NCBI RefSeq assembly: GCF_048771995.1
Contig: NC_133024.1
Coordinates: 28,164,001-28,228,000, forward strand
Source of the DNA: Taeniopygia guttata
Lineage: Eukaryota > Chordata > Aves > Passeriformes > Estrildidae
DNA length: 64,000 nucleotides
Direction: 5' to 3'
Shown: positions 24,101-35,080 of the stretch, piece after piece
Position numbering within the stretch: the stretch's first letter is position 1
Layout: each line of letters begins with the position of its first letter
Translations under genes and position numbers: made by a program
The notes under the pieces: generated by a model
Told to the model about the DNA's origin: nothing
Databases searched by the model: none
The model's input: only the letters and a program-made list of their open reading frames with translations

Positions 24101-27100
24101 CACTATTTTCTAAGTGTTTGCCTGCAGCTTCCAGAGATGCAGTGCACCATGAGACATGGGCTCCTGTTCTCCTGCCACGATGCACCATGAAAACACAGCA
24201 CATGGATCACATCTGCTTTTCACAGCTCCTGAGGACACATGCAACTAAGCCTAGAGCCAGACCACTCCATGCCCTCAGCAGCAGCATCTGAGCATGACCA
24301 AGGTGCCTCTTCTGTGTTGAAGAGACCCATGGTACTGCCCAGAGTAGGACAGAGAAAGGATTTGAGCCCCAGGAACAGAAGACACATCCTTTTGTGGTGG
24401 CTTTTCTCTGAGGGGATTCTGTATTGTCAGTTGAGAGAAACAGCAGCAATGGGGATATGAGACTGAAGTATGTGGATCAAACTTTCTCTCTCAGCATCAG
24501 GAGAAATATTATTGTTTCCCCCGGATCTGCTGCTGGGTCTTAAGACCAGCAGACACAACCCACGTCTGTTCTGGAGGTCCCACAGGCAAAAAAAATCTCT
24601 AGGAAAAGCAGTTTACAGTTTCCTTGCAAAACTGTGAAGAGAAAGAAAACCAAAGAAGCCACACCTAAGAAGGGTCTTTTTTTGCAGTCTGTTGGGGAAT
24701 CTGGGTGCCCTGGTTTCACTGCATGTCCAGCACCAGCCTCACAGCCTGTCCTGACACCACCTTGCCACCATGTGCTGAGCTCCTGGGTACCTCTTTGCTC
24801 CTGAGAAAACCCACTGCAGCCCTGGGATGTTTGGGAGGCTATTGCATTTTTTCCATTGGATTAAAAGCATGAATGCTGCAATGAGAGATGAGTCAAAATG
24901 TAACCTAGCCTGCTGCAGGGATTTTTGTAGTTAATCCACCTCACCCTCTGTGTTGCAAAACACAGGGGCTGTGGCATCAAAGAGAGATCACTTAACTAAA
25001 TACTGGCCAAGGTGCTGATAAGCTATCACCATATCCAGTTTTGGATGACTGAAGGGGATCCTGCAGCATCCCATCTTCCCTGCAGGAAGGATCTTTTGAA
25101 AGAGAATGGTTACACACTTCTCCACAGCGAACCCTGGCCACATACAAGTTGCCAGCTGCCAAACATGCCCATGAATGCTGCAGACTCTCTTCAGTAATTA
25201 AATCACCAGGGCTGTTTTAGCAGAAATGCAGCCCACGGCTTCAGTCAGCACCTCTCAGTGCTGTTCCTGACTTTCTAATTCAGGTTTCTCAGGGATATTC
25301 AGCTGTCTGCTGAGGACTGTCATACAAAGGGTGCTTGCCTTATAGCACTGCAGATTTGTCCAAAAATCCCGTAAACCTCTGCTTTGCTCAAGGTGTTCCT
25401 GTGGGACTCTGGGAAGCAGGTCACCACTAGACTCTTCAGCACCATCTCAGAGACCTGTGGTGACTCAGGCGCTGCCCATCCAGCAACCCCTCTGAAAAGG
25501 GCCTTCTCAGAAAAGCCTCCAGTCAGGCATCCAGTCACTCTTCCTACTCCAACAAATTTTGCAGGGGCACATTTTGGTTTCACCCAGATCTGCTGAGTGA
25601 TGTGAACTTTCTTCTTTCCAATCCTCTTCTCCTCACTCCTTTTTGGGACTGTCACCTGAATGAATGGGTCCCACGGACATGTGGTATATCCTACTCCTAG
25701 GGGGATAATTTTCTGCTTGCAGGCATCACAGAGGGACAGAAGGAAGACTGGAGCAGCCACTTCCTCCCTCAAAAAAAGAAGTTTGTACCCACCCTCAATT
25801 TCATACACAGAATATATCTTGGGTTAGTGCCCTGGTAGAAGCCACCATGGCCCGCTGTTTGGATAGAGTGGCTTGCATCCCTCTACCCCAGGGCTGCTAT
25901 TTCCATGTGTTTCCCCACTCTGCATTTCACACAGAGCCTGCAAAGGTGTGGGCACTGCCTCTTTCTGCTTCAGTGTTCTGCTGCCTGACCCTGCTGCAGC
26001 ACAGCTTGGGGGCCGCCACATCTGTCCCGAGTGCCCAGAGAGGGGCAGCTCCACTCCTTCCCCTCTGCAGCTGACCTTAGATGTCTTTTAGCTCCCTAAG
26101 CTTCCCAGGCAGTGCCAGAAGTCTTGCACTAAATCCCATTCTGATCTCTGGAAACACTGCTGCCTGTGCAGTCGCCTGTTGAGTACCAACCTGCCCAGCA
26201 GCTCTTGCTCACACCACATCCCTGCCAGACTTTCCCTTCTGTTTCCCCAGGTGTGGCTGCTTTTTGTTTACAGTCCCTTACCGTGGAGTTATTAGTTATC
26301 TCTTATTAGCAAGTAACTTGTTTTTGCTTGCTGTGTTTGCTTTTGTGCTGGGCAAACAGCAATCAGGAGGTTTTACACGAGCTCCTTTTGTCGGGCACTC
26401 TATCTCAGGAACACCCAGACCAGCTGATAGCCCAGGCTGCAAGCCACACCGTCGTTTCTTAGATCAGCTATAGCCTGCAAATAAATTCTGGAGTACCTCA
26501 GAAAGTCAGCATAAAAGCAGAAGACTGTGACCAGCTTCAGACTTGATGCTGCAAGGACCAAAAGGTTGAAGTGGAATGTCTCAGAGGAAAATGCGGCATC
26601 ACAGCAACCTCAAAACTCAACTACAAACTCCTTCAGCGACACCAACTCGATGATACTGCAGGACAGCATTTTTCCTATTCCTATTTTTCTTGGTCAGGGT
26701 ACTTTGCATATGTAAGACGTGCCAAGACAGACAAGAAAAGCGATGTACTGAGGCTGTGCACAAGGTGTCTGCTGTGGGTGGAACCTGGCTGGAGCTACTA
26801 ATGCCTGGCACAGACCGAGGAGCATTTCCCGAGCTGGGCTTCTGTCTCCCTGCCCCTGGCCACTCCCGTTGGAGCCTGCCTGTCATTCCCCATGGCTCTG
26901 CCAGAGTCCCACCGCCCAAGGGACTCACACAGACCGTGAGAAGATGTTGCCATGCTGATCTTTCTCCGGTCACTGCTATCTGTGCGCCGGGGTCCTGTTC
27001 TGGGAGATGACGACAATGCCATTCGAGGAGTCAGCATTTAAAGTGGGTCGTTAGGCAAACGTCACCGTGTCTTTGCTAAAGATAGCCTGCTGCTGAGTAA

Positions 27101-28900
27101 AACGGTGCCTCCAAAACCTTCCTTTCACAACGTGCTCGCTCAGCACAATGAGCCCTGGGCCCCGAATGCCCCCCTGTACCAGGCAATGCCTGTCGTTCTC
27201 CAGAGCTGCCCATCAGTGCCTTGGGAACGCCTCTCGGGGAAACACATCCTCTCCTTTGCTGGTCCCTACCACAGACAAGCATTTCCCAGAGTATGGATTC
27301 CACTAAGGATGGTTTGGGGGGAGAGAGGGGCGCAGTGCCAGCGTGCCAAGGCTACGAGTGCAGGGAGGGTTGAAATGAAGGGGGAGAGCAGCGAGCTTGG
27401 TGTGTCCCCCGAAAAAAGCCAGGAGAAAGGGAGCAGAGGGTGCTGGATTGTGGAGCTGTACGTGCCTCTCCACCACAGTTCCAACTCCCTCCTCTCCCTC
27501 TCTCTCTCTCTCTCTCACATATCCGCACCCACACACTCACACCATTCTTGCGCTGCTGATTCAAGGGAAAGAGAGGTTGATGTTTTCTGCTTGAACTGGT
27601 CACCACAAACTGTTTTTCTTGAACAGGAGGAAAAAAACACCTCCTGACAACTGTCACAAGTTCTCCCCCATCTTTACTTGTCTCTTCTTCTCCCATGCAA
27701 TCCCCTGGGCTGTGTCACACAAGAGGGCATGAAGGGCCACTACAGAGCAGTCCCTCAGGGGCATGGGGGCACACAAAGTTACACCTGAACACCAGTCCCA
27801 CTGCTCAGAAGGCTGAGGAGCCACGTGGGATGAAAGATCTGAGAGCTGTCCCTACAACAGAGCTCTGCTGAGGGGAAGCATAGCACTGCCTCTCTTTTAT
27901 CCTCCACCTTCACCACACAGCTGAGAAAAACTAGAAAACAAGCAAGAATTCCTTCTACAGTCAAGAAGTGGCCACTATGAGTCACGTCCCTTCCCTCAGC
28001 CTCAGAAAAAGCCCAAGCCCTTGGTGGATGAGCCACCGAGGGGCTTGGGTGTCTGACACTCATCATGAAGGGCTGATAATCTGAAAGAGTCAGAGCCAGT
28101 GGGTAGCTGGAAACTGTGAACCACAACAGTGGGGGTTCTCTGAAACAAAAAGGGGGCCCAGGATGAGGCACGTGGATGGAAATGTATTGCCCTGTGCAAA
28201 GGTCAGCAGCTGCTTGGGGTCTAGGATGAGCCCCCTCAGCACATGAGCTCGAGTGGGTTTCCCCCAGGGCTGCTGGAGCAGGAGGCTTCCTCCCTCACAC
28301 TCCTCAGAGTGCCACAGCACACAGCCCCTCTTTTCAGTGTTCATTTTTCCTCTCTGGATGCTCTCCTCTGTCTCCTTGGACCACCTCAGGTGTGTCCCAT
28401 ACTAGCCTTGGACTCTAGATTGATGAGTCACATGTGTCCTGGCAGGAGCTTAGCATGGAGTTAGCCTTTCCTCGTGCTGCCTGTGAACTGACCAATGAGA
28501 AAAAGCCAAGAAATCAGCACATTTGAAAGATTAAAGAAGGGGGAGGGAAATTACAATAATAAGAAAACCAACAAAAGAAAGAACAGCAGAAAAAAAAAAG
28601 ACCAACATGTTCTCAAAAACCCTGAAAGAATTAGAGAGAATCTGTAAGAGACGGGAAGATCAAACCAAAAAAGGTAAGAGATGAAAGAAAAACATGAAGG
28701 GTACTTGCTGGGAAGTGTCTTCTACACTTTTTCCACTGGCTAGATAGAAGCGAAACTTGTAAGAAAAACAACAGCGACCCAAAGAATTTCCACTAACAGA
28801 TGCTCAGAGCAGTGTCTCTGGTCCCTCCCTCCCCTGCCCTCACGTGCCCTGGGCTCATACTGGTTTCTTGGTCGTGACGCATCCTCTTAGTGATATGAGG
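18131..28900. other. Long spacer between PTMS and LAG3
   Basis: About 10.8 kb with no recognisable exon. It holds A-rich tracts near 21290-21340 and 23020, a T11 run near 22300, and a TC repeat near 27498-27517. A minus-strand frame of 162 codons at 25320-25808 is unlike any protein I know. Enhancers for LAG3 or CD4 could lie here, but nothing in the sequence shows them. Confidence 0.4.
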
Positions 28901-28921
28901 AAACTCGCTGCCCACCTGCAA

Positions 28922-28927
28922 TATAAA
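28922..28927 (+). promoter_or_regulatory. Candidate LAG3 TATA box
   Basis: TATAAA in GCAATATAAAGGC lies 204 bases upstream of the LAG3 ATG. A start site about 30 bases further on would give a 5' UTR of roughly 170 bases. A purine-rich GAGAGAGGGAGAGAGAG stretch follows. The assignment is by position and consensus only. Confidence 0.45.
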
Positions 28928-29117
28928 GGCATTTAGGGAAACGCTTTGATCTGAGAGAGGGAGAGAGAGCATGAGAGCAAGCACATCCCACTGACCCCTC
29001 TGTGCTCACCCACCCATTCTAGCAACTTTCTTTGCCCATGCTTCATTTTTGCTGCTCTCTTCAAGCTTTGGGACCTCCTTAAGCACAGAGCTGAGCGAGA
29101 AGCAGCCCCTCTCCTGG

Positions 29118-29129
29118 ATGCCACCATGA
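29118..29129 (+). promoter_or_regulatory. Three-codon uORF overlapping the LAG3 start
   Basis: ATGCCACCATGA encodes Met-Pro-Pro-stop, and the stop TGA overlaps the LAG3 ATG by two bases. The uORF start has a weak context (T at -3, C at +4), whereas the LAG3 ATG has GCCACC directly before it. Leaky scanning should favour LAG3, with some reinitiation possible. Confidence 0.6.
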
Positions 29130-32100
29130 GGTCGGTGTCCCTGGTGCTGTTCCTCATCTTCACTCTGCTGCCTTTCACTGGTAAGAGGGGCTGAACACAT
29201 TGGAGGGGGGCAGAGTAGCTCAGTAATCTGAGTCTGGGTGTTATTTGATGCCTGGAAAGGCTGGAAGGGAGAATTTCTGCCCTTCCAACTCCACACAAGG
29301 TGGCCAGATATCATGCTGTCTTCTAACCCACCCTGGAAAAGATGGCATCCCCACCCCAGAGTGGGATAATGAATCCCTCTCTTTGCTCAACTCTTCATCT
29401 TGTTACAGCTGGCCACATCCTACCAGGATTATCGGAAGGGAGCAGCAGGGAGCAGAAAGTGTGGGTCAGAGAGGGGAGTTCAGCCGTGCTGCCCTGCCAC
29501 TTGAGCCCTAGAAAAATGAGGGAGAGCTCAAATAAACTGCCTGACAAGATATTTGTGCTGTGGAAGAGGCATGGGGGAAGGTATGCCAGGGCCAAAAGAG
29601 ACACGAGTCCTTCCTAGGGGAATGGGGGTGTTGGAGGCCCTTTGAACCCCTTTTCTCCTTTCCCCATGTTCCCTCCTTCCCCATATTCCCTCCTTCCTGT
29701 CCCCTCCCTTATCTCGTGTTTGCCTCTGGCATGAGCCACTCATTTTTCCTGCCTCCAGTGTGCACCAGGAGCCACACGTGGTGCTGGAAGTTGGGGACTC
29801 AGGGCTCCAGAAGACAGCACAGCTGATGAAGCCCCGGGTGTCGCTGCAGGACTCCACCCTACGCAAGGGCGATTTCTCCCTGCGGATCGTCCCCGTCCGC
29901 AGCAAGGACGCTGGGCTCTACGAGGCACAGGTGAAATACAAGACAGAGGTGCACAGCTGCCACGTGGAGCTGGGGGTGATCACAGGTAGGAGAGGATGGA
30001 AAACCTGGGAATGTTGATTTTAGGACCGGGGAGGTTGTAAAGGTGGGGTAGGGTGGGGATGCCGTGTTTGGCAGGGCAGGTGAGAGCACAGGCAGTGCCC
30101 ACTGGAAAATGCAGTTTCCTGCTGTCTGCCCTCAGCTCTGGAGGGAGAGCTGCCTGAGGGATAAAGTTAGGACAGTGCAGACACAAAGGGCTGCTTTGGT
30201 AGCTCCCCTACGACCTTAGCTCATCCCTCAACCTTCTTTTTGCAGTGACCCTCAGTCCACCCAGTCCTGTGATAGAAAGTGAGCTGCTCCTGATGAGCTG
30301 CAACTCCAGCCACCGGGCCAGCCTTGTGGAGACGTGCTGGTTCCACAAGGAGCACCCGGGCCCCACCTCCAGGACCTTCTGCTCCATGTCCAGGACTCTT
30401 TCCATTCTCCATCCAGCCATGAGTGATGCGGGCTCCTGGCGCTGCCAGCTTCGGTACTCTGATAAGGAGATCATTTCTGCCACATTCAACCTGCAAATTC
30501 TAGGTGAGCTCAACCTCTGTGTTGATACCCCAGCATCCCAAACCTGATCCTTTTGATGTGACTGACTAACCCTGATGGCTCCAGCTCCCACTTGCCCCCA
30601 CTTCCCAGGTCAGTCATCTCCCTGAGGAGCTCTTTCCAGGCACCACTCCACATTGTCTTCTTTCCCTGGCTCAGGTTTTGATGGCCCAACCAACCCTGTG
30701 GTCTATGCAGCAGCTGGCACTGCAGCCGATCTACCGTGCAGTCTGAGCTACCTGCCCAGAGCCTTTGGGATGAGTGTGGTGGCAGCCCACTGGAGCCACC
30801 TCGCAGGAGGACATTTGGAAGACAGGGACATCTCCCAGAATCTGAGCAGCAGAAGCTTCCCCCTGCATCTCCCCACGGTGGGGCCGGGTGAGGCAGGGCA
30901 GTACTGCTGTGCCGTCTCTGTGGGTCACAGGACAATCAGCAGGAACGTGACCTTGGCCGTGCTTACAGGTGAGAGGAGAGACTGGGGTCCCTCACTGCAG
31001 ATAAACATCCCCACATAGCTGTGCAATGGGTAGCTCCTGGTCATGGGTTCCCACTCTGGGGCAGGAAACAAGATCTCTATTCAGGGCATTGCACTGCACT
31101 GGACTCTGTTGGAATCAGGGGCTTTCCTGGGTGACTTGATTATTCCTCTTAAGAATGAGAAAGACAAAGAAAATAATTTAGAGGGAGTAACAAAGAAAAG
31201 ATGCGATAGAAGAAGAATGGACAAGGAAGTGATGTGGACATGCCTGTAGGCTCTCCTGAGGTCACTTTTTCCCCTTTGCCGCAGTGACTCCAAGCATCCA
31301 AGGACCAGTGTCTGAGGGGAATCGTTTGCTGCTCATCTGCAGCCTCACGCACTCCCAGGGACACGAGCGTTTCCAGTGGACACACCTTGGCTCAGCCCCC
31401 ACTAAGAGCAAGCTGGCTGTGGCTACTCCCCGGAGCTTGGAGGGCCACGGTTCCCGGATGGGACCTGCCTTGGAAATACCCCAAGTGTCACAAAAGGACA
31501 CGGGCACCTGGGAATGCAGTGTGCATGGCCCAGAAGGCAGACTGGGGGCAGTGGAGTATGACCTGCAGATCACAGGTACTGTCCTCCATGGGTCTGCAAA
31601 CAACCTCTTCTTTTCCTCACCCTACTTAGCTCTTTGGTGCCCTTTCCTCGCTCAGCCTCATCCTGTCCTTCTCACCTTGGACCACTTGAATCCCATCTTC
31701 TTGTCATCCCCTCTTAGCTTTCACCACTTCCTCATGCTGCTCCTTCCAGTTCCCCACCTACCTCTTTCCTATTATGCCTGTTGCTGTGCAGTCCCATCCT
31801 TTCCTCCATGCAAAATCACCCATCCCTTCCTTCCTAACTGTGCTTCCTCCTCACAGGTGCCCAGGTCTCCATCATTCCCCCTGTCTTAAGTGGGCAGATT
31901 ACTTTTGGGCTCACAGTCACCCTCTTCTTCCTGCTTGCTGTTTGTGTTGTGGCTCTGGCCCTACAAAAAAGGGTAAGTGTCCATCACCCCATTTCTGTTA
32001 TTTCTCACCCTTATTTGACCTTCCCCAGATTACTCCAGAGACAGCAGTGAAAGGTCCTGGGACACAGTGGCCAGAGGAGGTATGGGGCTGGAGCTGCTGA

Positions 32101-34597
32101 CGGTGTCATGGACACGCAGGGAAAGCTGTGGCATTGGCACATTGTACCCTGGGCATGGGCAGGTCTGGCTAACCACAGCATTCCTCAGGGGCAGGTCAGA
32201 CACCTCAGAGAAGGAAGAAAACCTCCTAAGGTACAATCACAGCTTTGAAAAGCTTCATGTTGATTCCTCCAGAGATCAAGCCATGCTGTAGTAGAGGAGG
32301 GCTAATTGCCAGGCTTTTGTAGATGTCCTCTCTCTCTTTCTTTAGCTGGATGGTTTAATGTGACCATCTCCTGTTTTGTATCAATGCCTGCTGGTGCCCT
32401 GACACCAATATTGATGCAGGGCTGTTGTTTCTGGCTCAGCCCTCACACCTCAGCTCTCAGCTTCTGGCAACTTAATGCTCTTTATTTGCTCAGCTTGTTC
32501 CAGTATTTTGTCCTCTGAAAACTCTGCCTTGTACCTTGCCTTTATGATCCCTCAAGACCAGACCAGGACTAATCCTTCCCCAGCACGTCACTGGAAAAAA
32601 CTGTGCAAAAAAGTCAGACTCTTTCTCTGAAATTTTCATATTATTGCTCTGCAAATTAGTAACATGGCAAAATCATCCTTCAGGGTTTCCTTTTGCAGAC
32701 AAGGGCCACCTTTTGGGAGTAGCTGTGATGCAGCTGCCTCCTACTTAGCCTCATGGAAAGGGCCCATGATGACAATTCTAGGGGGGAAGGGGCTGGGCGA
32801 TCAGAGCGAGGTAAGTTTGGAAGAGCTTACCCTGGTGAAAGAGCTGGGAGCCTTGAAACTGCCTCGAGCTGAAGATGAGGGATGTGACAAAATTGATGAA
32901 AAGTCTTAGCAAGTCCCAGTGGCTGGAGACTGAAGGCAGGCAGCATCACAAAAGAAGCAAGGTGGAAATTTTTAAAAAACCACTGTGGGTAGTGCAAGAG
33001 CAGCTCGTGACAGGTTCTTCGTCATCCGTCCTTAATCAGCACTGATGGTAAAGGATAATATGAGGCAGAAGTCTACACTTTCTGTGAGACTCTCTAAAGT
33101 GTGCAAGTCCAGGGCAAGATGATCAGAACCAACCTTTCTGGCCCAAAACCTTGGACTGGAACCCCTTGAAAGTATACCAGTAAAGCCTCAGCTAGCAGGA
33201 AATGGGTGTCCAGCTGTTTGCTCAGCACAGCTCTCATCCCACCAGGATACTCAGCACCCCAGGATATTCACCACCTCAGGGTATTCACCACCCCAAAGCA
33301 TTTGCATATAGCCCCATGGCCCTGCTGTGCTGAGCAAGCCAGGCTCCTGTGTGGCAGCACAGCTCCTCTATCCATGGGTGCTCCTTGCCCAGCTCTGGAT
33401 AGCCCTGCTTGAGCAGGACTGGATCATCTCCAAAGGTCCTTCCAACCCCAACCACCCTCTGATTCTGTGATTCACACCCTTCTCTGCACAGGCTCCCTGC
33501 TGGGCTCGTCCTCCCTCCGAGTGCAGATGAGGTGGTGCCTGGAGCAGAGATATCAGCTCTTCCTTCTCTGGTTCTCTCTCTCTCTCTGCTGGCATCCTCT
33601 GAGACTGCATTTGCTGTCCCTGCGCTGGCTGGAAACTGGATGCTGCCCGTGGTGTATCCTGCACACCCGATGGGCTGTTGCCCACACATTAGGGATTCCT
33701 ATTCCTCTCCCCTGATCCTATCAATGTCTGATTGGTACTGTTGCATTTCATTGATCCTGTCACTCAGGGTAGTGCTGACTTCTCCTAAAATATCTGTGTC
33801 TTGCGTGATATTCTCATCCTCTTTCTTCCAAATGAGGCTCCTCAACTTTATCAGCTGCCTAACTCATTAGCACTTTCACACCCTCTGTGCCAATGACTGG
33901 TCTTTGAAGACTTGTGCTTTTCATTTCCCTTCAGCCTGGCAGAAATCTGTCAGCAAACCCCAGTCTCTTCCTCTTAGCTGAGATCACACCTACCATGCCA
34001 TTCTCTAACTAATCTCATCCTTCTTGCTGTACTGTCTGTGTGTAACCTTATCCTGCTATCAGGAGCCCTGAGATCTACCCCTCTCACTGTCTAGAAAGTC
34101 ACTTGTGATAGTGGTTCTGTCTTTAATTTGTTCTTATCTCATTTTACACAAGCCTTCATGCCTTTATTACCTCTCCAATCTGACATACCCTCAAACCTGA
34201 CCATTTGTCAGTGGCCTGACCATTGTCCAGATCAGTCTTCGCTCTCCCTTAGCCATGTCCTGTCTTTGTTATTCCTTATGCCCATGACACCAAGGAGGAT
34301 CGTGCTGAGCCAGCTTCCCCGAGAAGAAATTGCATGTCTCAGAGAGTATCTTTTTTCCCTGGCTCTGGGAAGGAATGGGAGCCTTCTGGTTGCAAGCAGT
34401 GGGACTGTTTTCCATGGCAGGGAGAAGCCCAGACTCGTGCCATTCAGTCTCTCTCCCATGTCTGACGTAGCCTCTCGCTTCGCTTTCAGGCACGGACTCC
34501 TGCTTTCCCAGCACTGGAAGGGATGTTTGCAGTCAACGTGCCATGGAAGCCCATGGAGGAAAAGCAGAAAGGGAAGACCCAGCAAACGGAGTGCTGA
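29126..34597 (+). CDS. LAG3: LAG3, inhibitory T-cell receptor, eight coding exons
   Basis: Exons: 29126-29180, 29409-29580, 29759-29985, 30246-30503, 30675-30968, 31285-31575, 31857-31972, 34490-34597. All are GT-AG and in phase, giving 506 residues (human 525). Order: signal peptide (1-19); D1 (20-151, split by an intron); D2 (152-237); D3 (238-335); D4 (336-432); transmembrane helix ITFGLTVTLFFLLAVCVV in exon 7; tail 472-506. In D1, KGDFSLRIVPVRSKDAGLY matches human RGDFSLWLRPARRADAGEY, and the cysteine lies 13 residues after that Tyr, the displaced position specific to LAG3. The human 30-residue proline-rich D1 loop is missing. The tail keeps an FxxL motif (FPALEG, human FSALEQ) but lacks KIEELE and the EP repeats. 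LAG3 is an MHC class II-binding inhibitory receptor on activated T cells. The last exon is the least certain: it follows a 2.5-kb intron and was chosen by phase, tail similarity and the poly(A) signal beyond it. Confidence 0.93.
33385..33475 (+). mobile_element. CR1 LINE, short 3' terminal fragment
   Basis: TCTCCAAAGGTCCTTCCAAC followed by CTCTGATTCTGTGATTC matches the CR1 3' end with its terminal ATTCTGTG-type repeats. It lies in LAG3 intron 7. A short local repeat of GGATATTCACCACC-type units lies just upstream (33245-33300). Confidence 0.8.
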
Positions 34598-35074
34598 TGG
34601 AAGCAGGGGCACCAGGGCTGGTCTGCATGGGAGGATGAAACTCTGTGTGCCATGCAGAGAGAGATGGGCACCATGCAGGAGGGGCTAGGGATGGCATGAG
34701 CAATGCAGGGGACCTTGGGAGCTCTGTCCCTGCAGAGGGGCTGGGCAGGGCAGACTCAGCACTGCAGTCAAGTGGCCAGCAGCAGAGATGCCTTGGAGCT
34801 ATTGGGAGTTTTTGAGCCAGTAGCTACTGCCTGCTTCAGTGCCACATCTCTGTCCCACTCCTTGCCCCTCCTTCATGGCCTCTCTCTCAGGCTTTCTCTG
34901 CTGGAACACTTGGATGCAGGACATGGCTGGAATCCATCTCCCCTGCAGTTCTGACAATGTTTTTCCCCCCATGCTTACTCTCTTCTCCTCGCCCGCTCCC
35001 TGCATTGCCCAGCTACCTGCCCTGTTGCACATTTTGAGCATTTTAACTTATTAGAAACTAATTTTAGAACTTAA

Positions 35075-35080
35075 AATAAA
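35075..35080 (+). terminator. LAG3 poly(A) signal AATAAA
   Basis: AATAAA in TTAAAATAAATTGATGC is followed about 30 bases later by a strong GT-rich element (CTGTGTGTGCTTGTGGGGG), the classic downstream element. Cleavage near 35095 gives a 3' UTR of about 500 bases after the stop at 34597. This supports the distal position of the last LAG3 exon. Confidence 0.8.

Noticed and set aside
27105-27647. 180-codon plus-strand frame upstream of LAG3
   Set aside because: Low-complexity Ser/Leu stretch from a TC repeat and no recognisable domain or splice context.
32029-32100. Alternative LAG3 tail exon giving ITPETAVKGPGTQWPEE then a stop
   Set aside because: It has a good acceptor and compatible phase, but no similarity to LAG3 tails and no poly(A) signal soon after; the exon at 34490 has the FxxL match, fitting phase and a proper 3' end. 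It might be a minor isoform.
32174-32291. Tail-like frame GRSDTSEKEENLLRYNHSF in LAG3 intron 7
   Set aside because: Attractive as a signalling tail, but it cannot be joined in phase to exon 7 through consensus splice sites.
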